DNA from: Streptomyces seoulensis | GTDB lineage: Bacteria > Actinomycetota > Actinomycetes > Streptomycetales > Streptomycetaceae | Assembly (NCBI RefSeq): GCF_022846655.1 | Contig: NZ_AP025667.1 | Coordinates: 1,959,001 to 2,023,000 of the forward strand | Direction: 5' to 3' | Length of the DNA: 64,000 bases | In this document: one piece after another, positions 42,692 to 51,777 of the stretch | Layout: the number at the start of each line of letters is the position of its first letter | Position numbering within the stretch: the stretch's first letter is position 1 | Translations under genes and position numbers: made by a program | The notes under the pieces: model-generated | The model's input: only the letters and a program-made list of their open reading frames with translations | Told to the model about the DNA's origin: nothing | The model's database searches: none

Positions 42692-43840
42692 CTAGAGCAG
42701 GGCGAACTGTCCCTCCGGGCCCTCCTCCTGGTGGTCCAGGACCGAGGCGGGGCGGCGCGTGCGGGGTGCGGGCGGGAGAACTCCGGCCGCACGGAGGGAG
42801 GTTGCGGTGACCGGGTCGGGAACCAGGTCCAGGTCGGCCGCGGGCTCCGTCAGAAGCGACAGCACCGTGATCAGCTCCAGCAGCTCCGAGGTCCAGCTCT
42901 GGGGCCAGACCGCAGGGCCGATCGCGGCCAGGGTGCCGGGGGTGCCGGGCGTCGTGCGCGCCGCGAACCAGGACTCCAGCGTGCGCACCCCGGCCACCTC
43001 GTGCTCCCAGGCCGCGCGCGGGACGGGGGAGACGCGGCCCTCGTCCAGGTGGAGTGCCTCCTCGTCCGGGTCGTAGCGCAGGGTGCGCGGGTACGGGGGC
43101 AGCGGCGCGCGGACGTACGGGCGCCTGCCGCCGGGCAGCTTGGGGCGCTCCCCGTCCCGGCGCATCAGCCACAGCGCGCGCCGGCCCGCCGCCACGCCCC
43201 GCGCCCACACCTCGGGGTCCCCGGTGAGCGGGACGGTCCGGTCGGCGCGGACGGCGGCCAGGATCCACGCCAGCACGTCCGCCTCGGCGGGCCGGGAGCC
43301 GAGCCGCACGGCCAGCCGCTCCGACAGGCCGGGCGCCAGGTTGGGTTCGGCGCCGCCGGGACGCCGGTACAGCGGGCGGACGCGTCTCGCCGCGAGGGTC
43401 GGCAGGAGCGAGGTCGCCAGCAGGGGTTGCTCCCCGGCGCCCGTCTCGACCACGAACACCTGCCGGTCGTCCGCCACCCGCCACAGCTCCGGGCGGGCGG
43501 TGTCGATCAGCCGGTGGTCCGGGATCAGCCACCGCTCGTCGAAGGGCGCCGCGAGCACCCGTACCGGCTCCGGACACGGCCCCGAGGCCCGGGCCAGCCG
43601 CTCCGTGCCGGTACGCCGTCCGGGCAACTGGGGTACCGCCGACCTGGCATCACGCGACCGGGTCGGCTCGAACAGGGTCTCCCGCTCCGGCCCCTCGGCC
43701 GCCAGCAGGGCCGTCCAGCGGGCCTTCAGGGACGCCGGGTCGGGTGCCGTCGGCCAGGCGCGGCCGAGCCGCAGCGGTGCGACGGACCACGGCATGAGGT
43801 CCGCCAGGGGCGGTGCGTCCTCGTTCGTCACGCCCGGCAT
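42692..43840 (-). CDS. Type ISP restriction-enzyme C-terminal-like protein
   Basis: The 382-residue protein resembles the specificity/C-terminal domain of type ISP restriction-modification enzymes: DERWLIPDHRLIDTARPELW, then LATSLLPTLAARRVRPLY and a C-terminal TSELLELITVLSLL region. The helicase, nuclease and methyltransferase parts of a complete enzyme are absent here and next door. Standalone copies seem common in Streptomyces, so it may have another role. It lies 43 bases from the GntR gene and could be cotranscribed with the CoA-transferase. The ATG at 43840 is chosen over a GTG 9 bases later. Confidence 0.6.
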   Translation of the reverse strand: MPGVTNEDAPPLADLMPWSVAPLRLGRAWPTAPDPASLKARWTALLAAEGPERETLFEPTRSRDARSAVPQLPGRRTGTERLARASGPCPEPVRVLAAPFDERWLIPDHRLIDTARPELWRVADDRQVFVVETGAGEQPLLATSLLPTLAARRVRPLYRRPGGAEPNLAPGLSERLAVRLGSRPAEADVLAWILAAVRADRTVPLTGDPEVWARGVAAGRRALWLMRRDGERPKLPGGRRPYVRAPLPPYPRTLRYDPDEEALHLDEGRVSPVPRAAWEHEVAGVRTLESWFAARTTPGTPGTLAAIGPAVWPQSWTSELLELITVLSLLTEPAADLDLVPDPVTATSLRAAGVLPPAPRTRRPASVLDHQEEGPEGQFALL

Positions 43841-43883
43841 GCTACGGCCTCGGCCCGGACGGAGTACGGGAACGGGGTGCGGC

Positions 43884-44633
43884 TCAGGTGGCCTCCAGGG
43901 TGACGGTGAAGGAGAACCGGTCACCCCGGTAGTGGATGACGGCCACGTCCAGCACGTGGCCCGCCGAGTCGTAGGTGACCCCCGTGTAGTGCAGGATCGG
44001 GCTCAGCAGCGGTACGCGCAGCAGCCGGGCGGTCTCCGGGTCGGCGAGCCGGGCCTCCACCGTGTCCGTGATCCGGCTGATGTCGGCGCCCACGACGTCC
44101 CGCAGCACCTTCGTCATCGGCCAGCGGGCCAGGTCCGCAGGGTCGATCCGGTCGGCCAGCTCGGGGCGCACGTGGTTGACGGCGTGGTTGGTCGGCTCGC
44201 CCGTCTTCGCGTCCCCGCGCAGCCGGTGGTAGACCGCCACCTCCGTCAGGTCCGGGAAGTGCTCGGCCAGCAGGGGCGGCACGGGCACCCGCGCGTGGTC
44301 GAGCAGTTCGGCCGTCATCCCGGACTGCTGGGCCACGATCGCGTCCACCGAGCCCAGCAGCCGCACCGGCGCCCCGCGCCGCACGCCCGGCTCGATGAAC
44401 GTGCCGCGCCGCCGGTGCCTGCTGATCAGCCCCTCGTCCTCCAGCTCCTTCAGCGCCTGCCGCATCGTCAGCACGCTCACCCCGTAGTGCTCCGCCAGCC
44501 GCTCCTCGGTGGGCAGCCGCAGCGGGTCCTCGGGGGAGCGGCCCAGGATGGAGGCGCGCAGCGACTGCGACACCTGGTACCAGAGCGGCAGCTTGCGGTT
44601 CAGGACGATCGAGTCCGGGGCGAAAGAGGTCAC
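43884..44633 (-). CDS. GntR-family regulator, HutC/UTRA subtype
   Basis: The 249-residue regulator has an N-terminal winged helix (RLPTEERLAEHYGVSVLTMRQALKELEDEGLI) and a C-terminal UTRA effector domain. HutC-type members sense small metabolites and often control catabolic genes next to them. It lies 61 bases downstream of hmgA on the same strand, so homogentisate or a related aromatic acid is a plausible effector. This is inference. Confidence 0.87.
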   Translation of the reverse strand: MTSFAPDSIVLNRKLPLWYQVSQSLRASILGRSPEDPLRLPTEERLAEHYGVSVLTMRQALKELEDEGLISRHRRRGTFIEPGVRRGAPVRLLGSVDAIVAQQSGMTAELLDHARVPVPPLLAEHFPDLTEVAVYHRLRGDAKTGEPTNHAVNHVRPELADRIDPADLARWPMTKVLRDVVGADISRITDTVEARLADPETARLLRVPLLSPILHYTGVTYDSAGHVLDVAVIHYRGDRFSFTVTLEAT

Positions 44634-44694
44634 GCGGCTATCCGTACCCGTGGTGGTTCGTCCGGCGCAACGGACCTGTCACACATCGCAGTTG

Positions 44695-46044
44695 TCACGC
44701 CGTACGGAAATGCGGCTCGAGTCCGCGCCACACGTCGTCGTAGCCCTGCTGGAGGTGGTCCGCGCGGGCCGCGTGCGGGGTGAGCGTCAGCGGCCAGCGG
44801 GTCTCGAACATGAACGCGAGCCCGTCGTCGATCCGCTGCGGGCGCAGTTCGGCCGCGCTCGCCCGGTCGAAGGTCTCCCGGTCCGGGCCGTGCGCCGACA
44901 TCATGTTGTGCAGCGAGCCGCCGCCCGGCACGAACCCCTCCGCCTTGGCGTCGTAGGCGCCCTCGACGAGGCCCATGTACTCGCTCATCACGTTCCGGTG
45001 GAAGTACGGCGGCCGGAAGGTGTCCTCGCCGACCAGCCAGCGCGGTGCGAAGACCACGAAGTCGGCACCCGCCAGGCCCGGTGTGTCCGAGGGGGAGGTC
45101 AGGACGGTGAAGATGGACGGGTCCGGGTGGTCGTAGGAGATGGTGCCGATCACGTTGAACCGGCGCAGGTCATAGCTGTACGGCACATAGTTGCCGTGCC
45201 AGGCGACCACATCGAGCGGGGAGTGGTCGTAGGTGGCCGTCCAGAGGTTGCCGCAGAACTTGTTGACCACCTCCACCGGGCCCTCGACGTCCTCGTACGC
45301 GGCGACGGGCGCCCGGAAGTCGCGCGGGTTGGCGAGGCCGTTGGCGCCGATGGGGCCGAGGTCGGGCAGCCGGAAGGGCGCCCCATAGTTCTCGCACACA
45401 TAGCCCCGCGCCGAGTCGTCCAGCAGCTCCACACGGAAGCGGACCCCACGGGGGATCAGAGCCACGTGTGAGGGCTCCACATGCAGCCGCCCGAACTCGG
45501 TGTGGAGCAGCAGCCCGCCCCGCTCCGGCACGATGAGCAGCTCGCCGTCGGCGTCCGAGAAGACCCGCTCCATCGAGGAATTGGCGTGATAGAGATGCAC
45601 GGCCATGCCGCTGCGCTGGGTCGCGTCGCCGTTACCGCCCAGCGTCCACAGGCCCGCCAGGAAGTCCGTGCCCGGCAGCGGCTCGGGCAGCGGGCTCCAG
45701 CGCAGCCGGTTGGGGTCGGGCACGGTCTCGGTGAAGGGGGCCGTGCGGATCGCGCCGTTGGCGGTGCGGGTGAAGGCGGGGTGCGCGGCCGAGGGGCGGA
45801 CGCGGTACAGCCAGGAGCGGCGGTTGTGCGCGCGGGGCTCGGTGAAGGCCGTACCGCTCAACTGCTCCGCGTACAGGCCGAGCGGCGCGCGCTGCGGTGA
45901 GTTGCGGCCCTCGGGCAGGGCGCCGGGCACCGCCTCCGAGGCGTGTTCGTTGCCGAAGCCGGTCAGGTACGCCAGCCCTTCGGCAGTCTTCCGCGCTCCC
46001 CCACGCTCGAACCCGCTCGCGCGGGAGGTACCCCCATCGGTCAT
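44695..46044 (-). CDS. hmgA: Homogentisate 1,2-dioxygenase
   Basis: The 449-residue iron enzyme opens the ring of homogentisate to maleylacetoacetate in tyrosine and phenylalanine breakdown. The ligands are visible as His349 and Glu355 in [11 protein letters not shown] and His385 in MMSAHGPD. They sit exactly 14 positions later than in the human enzyme (335, 341, 371), so the N-terminus carries a 14-residue addition. That addition ([11 protein letters not shown] region) is encoded by a palindromic GC element. The gene is divergent from a TetR gene and followed by a GntR gene. Confidence 0.95.
   Translation of the reverse strand: MTDGGTSRASGFERGGARKTAEGLAYLTGFGNEHASEAVPGALPEGRNSPQRAPLGLYAEQLSGTAFTEPRAHNRRSWLYRVRPSAAHPAFTRTANGAIRTAPFTETVPDPNRLRWSPLPEPLPGTDFLAGLWTLGGNGDATQRSGMAVHLYHANSSMERVFSDADGELLIVPERGGLLLHTEFGRLHVEPSHVALIPRGVRFRVELLDDSARGYVCENYGAPFRLPDLGPIGANGLANPRDFRAPVAAYEDVEGPVEVVNKFCGNLWTATYDHSPLDVVAWHGNYVPYSYDLRRFNVIGTISYDHPDPSIFTVLTSPSDTPGLAGADFVVFAPRWLVGEDTFRPPYFHRNVMSEYMGLVEGAYDAKAEGFVPGGGSLHNMMSAHGPDRETFDRASAAELRPQRIDDGLAFMFETRWPLTLTPHAARADHLQQGYDDVWRGLEPHFRTA
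45991..46040. repeat. Palindromic GC element inside the hmgA 5' end
   Basis: The first codons of hmgA contain CCCGC-TCGC-GCGGG (46012-46025) flanked by GCTCCCCCACGC and GGTACCCCCAT. Similar sequences are, to my memory, scattered in Streptomyces genomes as short repeats. Only one copy is seen in this window. It encodes the extra N-terminal residues of HmgA. Confidence 0.4.
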
Positions 46045-46064
46045 GATCGCTCCCTTGCGTCCTG

Positions 46065-46088
46065 ATTCCTATGCAGCACCGTAGGAAT
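46065..46088. promoter_or_regulatory. Inverted repeat in the hmgA/TetR intergenic region
   Basis: ATTCCTA and TAGGAAT are perfect 7-base arms separated by 10 bases, 21 bases upstream of the hmgA start codon. It is a candidate operator for the divergent TetR protein, the nearby GntR protein or a regulator encoded elsewhere. Confidence 0.5.
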
Positions 46089-46209
46089 GCGGAGGGGTGT
46101 GCGCAAGAGGCCGGCCCGCCCTTCACCCGAGGGGAGCGCGAGAACCAGCCGCCCGGGGGAGCGGCGGCGGCTCCCCGCCCTTCACCAGCCCCATGTGGGG
46201 AGGCATCAT

Positions 46210-46824
46210 GTGGCCGTGCCCCATGTGACAACGCTCCGCCGCGTCCCCGTACAGCAGCGCAGCGCCGAACGGCTGACCAGAATCCTCGACGCCTGCGCCG
46301 CCCTCCTGGACGAGGTCGGCTACGACGCCCTGACCACCCGCGCGGTCGCCGAGCGCGCGGCGGTGCCCATCGGCTCGGTGTACCGCTTCTTCGGCAACAA
46401 GCGGCAGATGGCCGACGCCCTCGCCCAGCGCAACCTGCGCCACTACGCCGAGCACGTCACCGTACGGCTGAGCGAGGCGCCGCCCGGCGACTGGCGGGCC
46501 GCGATGGACGTCGTCCTGGACGAGTACCTCGGCATGAAACGCACCGCCCCCGGCTTCGCCCTGGTGGACTTCGGCAACCAGATACCGGTCGGCACCCGGA
46601 GCGCGGCGCCCAACACCCGCGTGGCGGACCGGCTCACCGAACTCATCGCCGGCTACCTGGGCCGCACCCCCGACGAAGACCTGCGCCGCGTCCTCCTGGT
46701 CGCCGTGGAGAGCGCGGACACCCTCATCCAGCTCGCCTTCCGCGGTGACCCGGACGGGGACCCGGCGATCATCCACGAGACGCGGGAACTCCTGCGGGCC
46801 TACCTGGGCCGCGTTCTGGACTGA
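46210..46824 (+). CDS. TetR-family regulator
   Basis: The 204-residue protein has a TetR helix-turn-helix (YDALTTRAVAERAAVPIGSVYRFFGNKRQM) and a C-terminal ligand domain. The GTG at 46210 follows GGGGAGG at 6 bases, which excludes the longer upstream reading. It is divergent from hmgA and precedes the molybdopterin oxidoreductase on the same strand by 104 bases. Targets could be either neighbour, and candidate operators lie on both sides. Confidence 0.85.
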   Translation: MAVPHVTTLRRVPVQQRSAERLTRILDACAALLDEVGYDALTTRAVAERAAVPIGSVYRFFGNKRQMADALAQRNLRHYAEHVTVRLSEAPPGDWRAAMDVVLDEYLGMKRTAPGFALVDFGNQIPVGTRSAAPNTRVADRLTELIAGYLGRTPDEDLRRVLLVAVESADTLIQLAFRGDPDGDPAIIHETRELLRAYLGRVLD

Positions 46825-46853
46825 ACCGACCGCACAGGGCTCCCCACCATGCC

Positions 46854-46865
46854 TACCGGTCGGTA
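46854..46865. promoter_or_regulatory. TACCGGTCGGTA inverted repeat before the Mo-enzyme gene
   Basis: TACCG-GT-CGGTA with outer GC/GC matches lies between the TetR gene and the oxidoreductase, 63 bases before the latter. This shape is common for TetR operators. The adjoining TetR protein is the obvious candidate. Confidence 0.5.
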
Positions 46866-46928
46866 TGCTCGCCTGGGCCGGCACGCCCGTGCCCGTCCGG
46901 CAGCGCCGCCGACCCTCCGGGAGGACCC

Positions 46929-49187
46929 GTGTCCCGCACCGCTCTGCGTATCTGCCCCCTGTGCGAGGCCACCTGCGGGCTGACCCTCACCATCGAGGGC
47001 ACCCGAGTCACCGGCGCCCGGGGCGACCGTGACGACGTGTTCAGCAAGGGCTTCATCTGCCCCAAGGGCGCCTCCTTCGGCGCGCTCGACGCCGACCCCG
47101 ACCGGCTGCGCACCCCGCTGATCCGCGAGAACGGCGAGCTGCGCGAGGCAAGTTGGGAGGAGGCGTTCGACGCGGTCGCGCGGGGCCTACGCCCGGTCGT
47201 GGAGCGGTACGGCGCCGACGCCCTCGGGGTGGTCCTCGGCAACCCCAACGTGCACACCATGGCAGGCGCCCTCTATCCCACCGTCCTGCTCGGCGCGGTA
47301 CGCACCCGCTCCCTGTTCACCGCCTCCACGGTCGACCAGATGCCCAAGCACGTCTCCAGCGGCCTGCTGTTCGGCGACGCCAACGCCATCCCCGTGCCCG
47401 ACCTCGACCACACCGACCACCTCCTCCTGATCGGCGCCAACCCCCTGGAGTCCAACGGAAGCCTGTGCACCGCGCCGGACTTCCCCGGCAAGCTCAGGGC
47501 GCTCAAGGCGCGCGGCGGCACCCTCACCGTCGTGGACCCCCGGCGCACCCGCACCGCCAAGCTCGCCGACCGGCACATCGCCATCCGGCCCGGCGCCGAC
47601 GCCCTGCTGCTCGCCGCGATGGCCACCGTGCTGTTCGAGGAGGGTCTGGTGGACCTCGGAGACCTCGCGGCACACGTCGACGGGCTGCCCGGACTCCGGC
47701 AGGAACTGGCGGACTTCACGCCCGAGGCGGTCGCCGGAGCGTGCGACGTCGAGCCGGACACCATCCGCGCCCTCGCCCGTGAACTCGCCGCCGCCCCCAC
47801 CGCCGCCGTCTACGCCCGCATCGGCAGTTGCACCGTCCCGCACGGCACACTGGCGAGCTGGCTCGTCGACGTGCTCAACACCCTCACCGGCAACCTCGAC
47901 CGCCCCGGCGGCGCCCTCTTCCCCCAGGCCGCCACCGACCGCACCCCCCGCCCCGCCGGCCCCGGCCGGGGCTTCACGCTCGGCCGCTGGCACAGCCGCG
48001 TACGACAGCTTCCGGAGGCGAAGGGGGAGTTGCCGCTCTCCGCGCTCGCCGAGGAGATCGACACCGCCACCCCCGAGGGCGAACCCGTACGCGCGCTGAT
48101 CGTGATCGCCGCCAACCCGGTGCTGTCCGCGCCCGACGGGGACCGGCTCGACAAGGCCCTGGAATCCATGGACTTCATGGTCAGTGTCGATCCCTATCTC
48201 AACGAGACCTCCCGCCACGCCCACGTCGTGCTGCCCCCGCCGCCGCCCGCGCAGAGCCCGCACCACGACTTCGCGTTCAACACCCTGGCCGTCCGCAACC
48301 AGGTCCGCTACACCCGGCCCGCCGTCCCGCTGGAGCCCGGCAGGATGGCCGAGACCGAGATACTCGCCCGGCTGGTCCTCGCCGCGAGCGGCATGCACGG
48401 CGCCGACCCGGCCGCTGTCGACACCATGGTCATCGAGCAGACCCTCGGCAAGGCTGTCCAGGAACCCCACTCCCCGGTCCACGGGCGCGACCCGCGCGAA
48501 CTGGCCGGGCTGCTCACCGGCGCCGACGGCCCCGAGCGCCGCCTCGACCTGATGCTGCGCCTTGGCCCCTACGGCGACGGCTTCGGCGCCCGCCCCGACG
48601 GCCTCACCCTCGCCCGCCTGCTCGGGAACCCGCACGGCATCGACCTCGGCCCGCTGCGCCCCCGCCTGCCCCAGCCGCTGAAGACGCCCAGTGGCAAGGT
48701 CGAGCTGCTGCCCGCCCCCATCGCCGCCGACCTGCCCCGGCTGCGCGAGGCCCTGCGCGAGCGGCCCACCGGGCTCGTCCTCGTCGGCCGCCGCCATCTG
48801 CGCTCCAACAACAGTTGGCTGCACAACGTGCCCGCCCTCACCGGCGGCACCAACCGCTGCACCCTGCACCTGCACCCCGAGGACGCCGAGCGTCTCGGCG
48901 TGCGCGACGGCGAGCCGGTGCGGATCAAGGGCGCCGGGGGAGAGGTGACCGCGCCGGCCGAGGTCACCGACGCCATCCGCCCCGGCGTGGTGAGCCTCCC
49001 GCACGGCTGGGGCCACGGCCGTCCCGGCACCCGGCTGACCCACGCCGGACGCGAACCCGGCGTCAACGTCAACCAGCTCCTCGACGGCACCCTCCTCGAT
49101 CCCCTGTCCGGCAACGCCGTCCTCAACGGAATCCCGGTCCGGCTCAGCCCCGCGAGCACCCCGGCATCCCTGGCGCCGGAAAACTAA
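46929..49187 (+). CDS. Molybdopterin oxidoreductase (formate-dehydrogenase-like)
   Basis: The 752-residue enzyme has an N-terminal 4Fe-4S site (Cys9, Cys12, Cys16, Cys44), bis-MGD binding regions (GANPLESNG, IVIAANPVL, and the C-terminal HGWGHGRPG) and no Tat signal, so it is cytoplasmic. The protein belongs to the DMSO-reductase family. The substrate is unknown. It could be formate, an aldehyde or a thiosulfate/nitrate-type acceptor. No small electron-transfer subunit is encoded alongside. GGGAGGA precedes the GTG. The stop codon lies inside the 17-mer operator of the following dehydrogenase genes. Confidence 0.85.
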   Translation: MSRTALRICPLCEATCGLTLTIEGTRVTGARGDRDDVFSKGFICPKGASFGALDADPDRLRTPLIRENGELREASWEEAFDAVARGLRPVVERYGADALGVVLGNPNVHTMAGALYPTVLLGAVRTRSLFTASTVDQMPKHVSSGLLFGDANAIPVPDLDHTDHLLLIGANPLESNGSLCTAPDFPGKLRALKARGGTLTVVDPRRTRTAKLADRHIAIRPGADALLLAAMATVLFEEGLVDLGDLAAHVDGLPGLRQELADFTPEAVAGACDVEPDTIRALARELAAAPTAAVYARIGSCTVPHGTLASWLVDVLNTLTGNLDRPGGALFPQAATDRTPRPAGPGRGFTLGRWHSRVRQLPEAKGELPLSALAEEIDTATPEGEPVRALIVIAANPVLSAPDGDRLDKALESMDFMVSVDPYLNETSRHAHVVLPPPPPAQSPHHDFAFNTLAVRNQVRYTRPAVPLEPGRMAETEILARLVLAASGMHGADPAAVDTMVIEQTLGKAVQEPHSPVHGRDPRELAGLLTGADGPERRLDLMLRLGPYGDGFGARPDGLTLARLLGNPHGIDLGPLRPRLPQPLKTPSGKVELLPAPIAADLPRLREALRERPTGLVLVGRRHLRSNNSWLHNVPALTGGTNRCTLHLHPEDAERLGVRDGEPVRIKGAGGEVTAPAEVTDAIRPGVVSLPHGWGHGRPGTRLTHAGREPGVNVNQLLDGTLLDPLSGNAVLNGIPVRLSPASTPASLAPEN

Positions 49188-49198
49188 CACCGCTAGTT
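49182..49198. promoter_or_regulatory. Operator-like 17-mer, copy 2
   Basis: AACTAACACCGCTAGTT keeps 6 of 7 symmetric pairs of the 6265 site and the same 3-base spacer. It lies 88 bases before the aldehyde dehydrogenase and overlaps the TAA stop of the preceding gene. Confidence 0.68.
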
Positions 49199-49285
49199 TG
49201 GTGCGTGGTCACCCCCGAAGGCGCCGGAGTCCTGGGAGTCTTCTGGCCGGGCCGGACGCATGCCACACCGCCGGGAGGAAGCACC

Positions 49286-50674
49286 ATGAAGCCACACGAC
49301 GGTCTCTACATCGACGGCGCATGGCGCCCGGCCGAGAGCCCGGACGTCATCGAGGTCGTGAACCCCGTCGACGAGGAGGTCATCGGCCGCGTCCCGGCGG
49401 GCGGCGCGGCCGACGTCGACGCCGCCGTGCGGGCCGCCCGTGCCGCGCTGCCCGGCTGGGCCGCCACGCCCCCGGTCGAGCGTGCCGCCCGACTGGCCGC
49501 CCTGCGGGACGCGCTGGCCGCCCGCGAGGAGGACTTCACCGAGACGGTCACCGCCGAACTGGGCGCTCCACCGCAGTTCGCGCGCGCCGTGCACGTCGGC
49601 CTGCCGCTCGCCGTGGCCGCCTCCTACGCCGAACTGGCCGCCGCCCACCCCTTCGAGGAGCGGATCGGCAGCTCCACCGTCCTGCACGAGCCCGTGGGCG
49701 TCGTCGGCGCGATCACCCCCTGGAACTACCCGCTCCACCAGATTGTCGCCAAGGTCGCCCCGGCGCTCGCCGCGGGCTGCGCGATCGTGCTCAAGCCCGC
49801 CGAGGACACCCCGCTCACCGCCCAGCTCTTCGCCGAGGCCGTCCATGACGCGGGTGTCCCCGCCGGGGTGTTCAACCTTGTCACCGGCCTCGGTACGGAA
49901 GCCGGACGGGCCCTCGCCGGGCATCCCGGTGTCGACATGGTCTCCTTCACCGGTTCCACCGCCGTCGGCCGGGAGATCGGCGCGGCCGCCGGAGCGGGCG
50001 TGAAGCGGGTCGCGCTCGAACTCGGCGGCAAGTCCGCCAACGTCATCCTGCCGAGCGCCGACCTCGCCAAGGCGGTCAACGTCGGCGTCGCCAACGTGAT
50101 GTCCAACTCCGGCCAGACCTGCAGCGCCTGGACCCGGATGCTGGTCCACCGCGACCGGTACGAGGAGGCGGTCGGACTGGCGGCCGCCGCCGCGGCGAAG
50201 TACGGCGACCGCATCGGGCCCGTCGTCAACGCCAGGCAGCACGCCAGGGTGCGCGGCTACATCGAGCGGGGTGTCGCCGAGGGCGCCCGGCTGGTCGCGG
50301 GTGGAACCGAAACCCCGCGGGAGAAGGGGTACTTCGTCAGCCCGACCGTCTTCGCGGACGTCACCCCCGAGATGACGATCGCGCAGGAGGAGATCTTCGG
50401 CCCCGTGCTCTGCGTACTCGCCTACGAGGACGAGGAGGACGCGCTGCGCATCGCCGACGGCACCGTGTACGGCCTCGCGGGCGCCGTGTGGGCCGGGGAC
50501 GCGGAGGAGGCCGCCGCGTTCGCCCGCCGGATGCACACCGGGCAGGTCGACATCAACGGCGGCCGCTTCAACCCCCTCGCCCCCTTCGGCGGGTACAAGC
50601 AGTCCGGGGTGGGCCGGGAACTCGGCACGCACGGACTGGCCGAGTACCTCCAGACCAAGTCCCTGCAGTTCTGA
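49286..50674 (+). CDS. NAD(P)-dependent aldehyde dehydrogenase
   Basis: The 462-residue enzyme oxidises an aldehyde to its acid. Motifs are ITPWNYPLHQIVAKVAPALAAG (substrate and cofactor region), FTGSTAVGREI (nucleotide binding), the general base Glu245 in ELGGKSAN and the nucleophile Cys279 in SGQTCSAW. GGGAGGA precedes the ATG. The alcohol dehydrogenase follows after 14 bases, so the pair could oxidise an alcohol stepwise to an acid. The upstream 17-mer suggests TetR repression relieved by the substrate or its CoA ester. Confidence 0.92.
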   Translation: MKPHDGLYIDGAWRPAESPDVIEVVNPVDEEVIGRVPAGGAADVDAAVRAARAALPGWAATPPVERAARLAALRDALAAREEDFTETVTAELGAPPQFARAVHVGLPLAVAASYAELAAAHPFEERIGSSTVLHEPVGVVGAITPWNYPLHQIVAKVAPALAAGCAIVLKPAEDTPLTAQLFAEAVHDAGVPAGVFNLVTGLGTEAGRALAGHPGVDMVSFTGSTAVGREIGAAAGAGVKRVALELGGKSANVILPSADLAKAVNVGVANVMSNSGQTCSAWTRMLVHRDRYEEAVGLAAAAAAKYGDRIGPVVNARQHARVRGYIERGVAEGARLVAGGTETPREKGYFVSPTVFADVTPEMTIAQEEIFGPVLCVLAYEDEEDALRIADGTVYGLAGAVWAGDAEEAAAFARRMHTGQVDINGGRFNPLAPFGGYKQSGVGRELGTHGLAEYLQTKSLQF

Positions 50675-50688
50675 GGAGATCGCGCGCG

Positions 50689-51771
50689 ATGACCGTACGA
50701 GCCGCCGTCCTGCCCGCAGTCGGGGCCCCGCTGGAGATCACCGGCATCGAACTGCCCGAGCCGGGGCCCGGCCAGGTGCGGGTGCGCCTGGCAGCCGCCG
50801 GGGTCTGCCACTCCGACCTGTCCCTGTCCAACGGCACCATGCGGGTGCCGGTCCCCGCCGTCCTCGGCCACGAGGGCGCCGGCACCGTGACGGCCGTCGG
50901 TGAAGGAGTGGCCGGACTCGCGCCCGGCACGCCCGTCGTCCTCAACTGGGCCCCCGCCTGCGGAGGCTGCCCGGCCTGTGCGCGCGGCGAGGTCTGGCTG
51001 TGCGGCAGCGCGCTCGACGGCGCCGCCCGCGTCCACGCCCGCACCGCCGACGGCACCGAACTCCATCCCGGCCTGAACGTGGGCGCGTTCGCCGAGGAGA
51101 CCGTCGTACCCGCCGCCTGCGCGCTGCCGCTTCCCGAGGGCGTGCCGCTCACCGACGCGGCCCTCCTCGGCTGCGCCGTCCTCACCGGCTACGGCGCCGT
51201 CCACCACTCGGCACAGGTCCGGCCCGGTGAGACGGTCGCCGTGTTCGGGGTCGGCGGGGTCGGGCTCGCGACCCTCCAGGCGGCCCGGATCGCGGGCGCT
51301 TCCCGCATCGTCGCTGTGGACGTCACCGAGCAGAAGGAGGAGCTGGCCCGCGCCTGCGGCGCCACCGATTTCGTGCTCGCCGACGAACAGACCCCGCGCG
51401 CGATCCGCGCCCTCACGGACAAGCAGGGCGTCGACGTGGCCGTGGAGTGCGCGGGCCGCGCGCAGAGCATCCGCGCCGCCTGGGAGTCCACCCGCCGGGG
51501 CGGGCGCACCACGGTCGTCGGCATCGGCGGCAAGGACCAGCAGGTCACCTTCAACGCCCTGGAGCTCTTCCACTGGGGCCGCACCCTCTCCGGCTGCGTC
51601 TACGGCAACTCCGACCCCGCCCGCGACCTCCCGGCCATCGCCGCCCACATCCGCGAGGGCCGCCTCGACCTCTCCGCCCTCGTCACCGAGCACATCACCC
51701 TGAAGGACATCCCGGCCGCCTTCGACGCCATGCTTGCGGGCCGGGGCGGCCGGGCGCTGGTGGTGTTCTGA
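50689..51771 (+). CDS. Zinc-dependent alcohol dehydrogenase (MDR family)
   Basis: The 360-residue enzyme has the catalytic zinc site (VCHSDLS and GHEGAG), a structural zinc site made of spaced cysteines (ACGGCPACARGEVWLC) and the NAD-binding loop VFGVGGVGLATLQ. It oxidises primary or secondary alcohols, and the closest class by eye is the class III/AdhC-like group. GAGGAG lies between the aldehyde dehydrogenase stop and this ATG, showing cotranscription. It ends 6 bases from the convergent EamA gene. Confidence 0.92.
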   Translation: MTVRAAVLPAVGAPLEITGIELPEPGPGQVRVRLAAAGVCHSDLSLSNGTMRVPVPAVLGHEGAGTVTAVGEGVAGLAPGTPVVLNWAPACGGCPACARGEVWLCGSALDGAARVHARTADGTELHPGLNVGAFAEETVVPAACALPLPEGVPLTDAALLGCAVLTGYGAVHHSAQVRPGETVAVFGVGGVGLATLQAARIAGASRIVAVDVTEQKEELARACGATDFVLADEQTPRAIRALTDKQGVDVAVECAGRAQSIRAAWESTRRGGRTTVVGIGGKDQQVTFNALELFHWGRTLSGCVYGNSDPARDLPAIAAHIREGRLDLSALVTEHITLKDIPAAFDAMLAGRGGRALVVF

Positions 51772-51777
51772 CCGGAC

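Noticed and set aside
46087..46209. Longer TetR start at 46087
   Set aside because: The extra 41 residues are Arg/Pro/Ser-rich, overlap the putative hmgA control repeat, and the GTG at 46210 has a strong ribosome-binding site.
47187..49190. 667-codon minus-strand frame opposite the molybdoenzyme
   Set aside because: Shadow of the intact oxidoreductase. No family match by eye.
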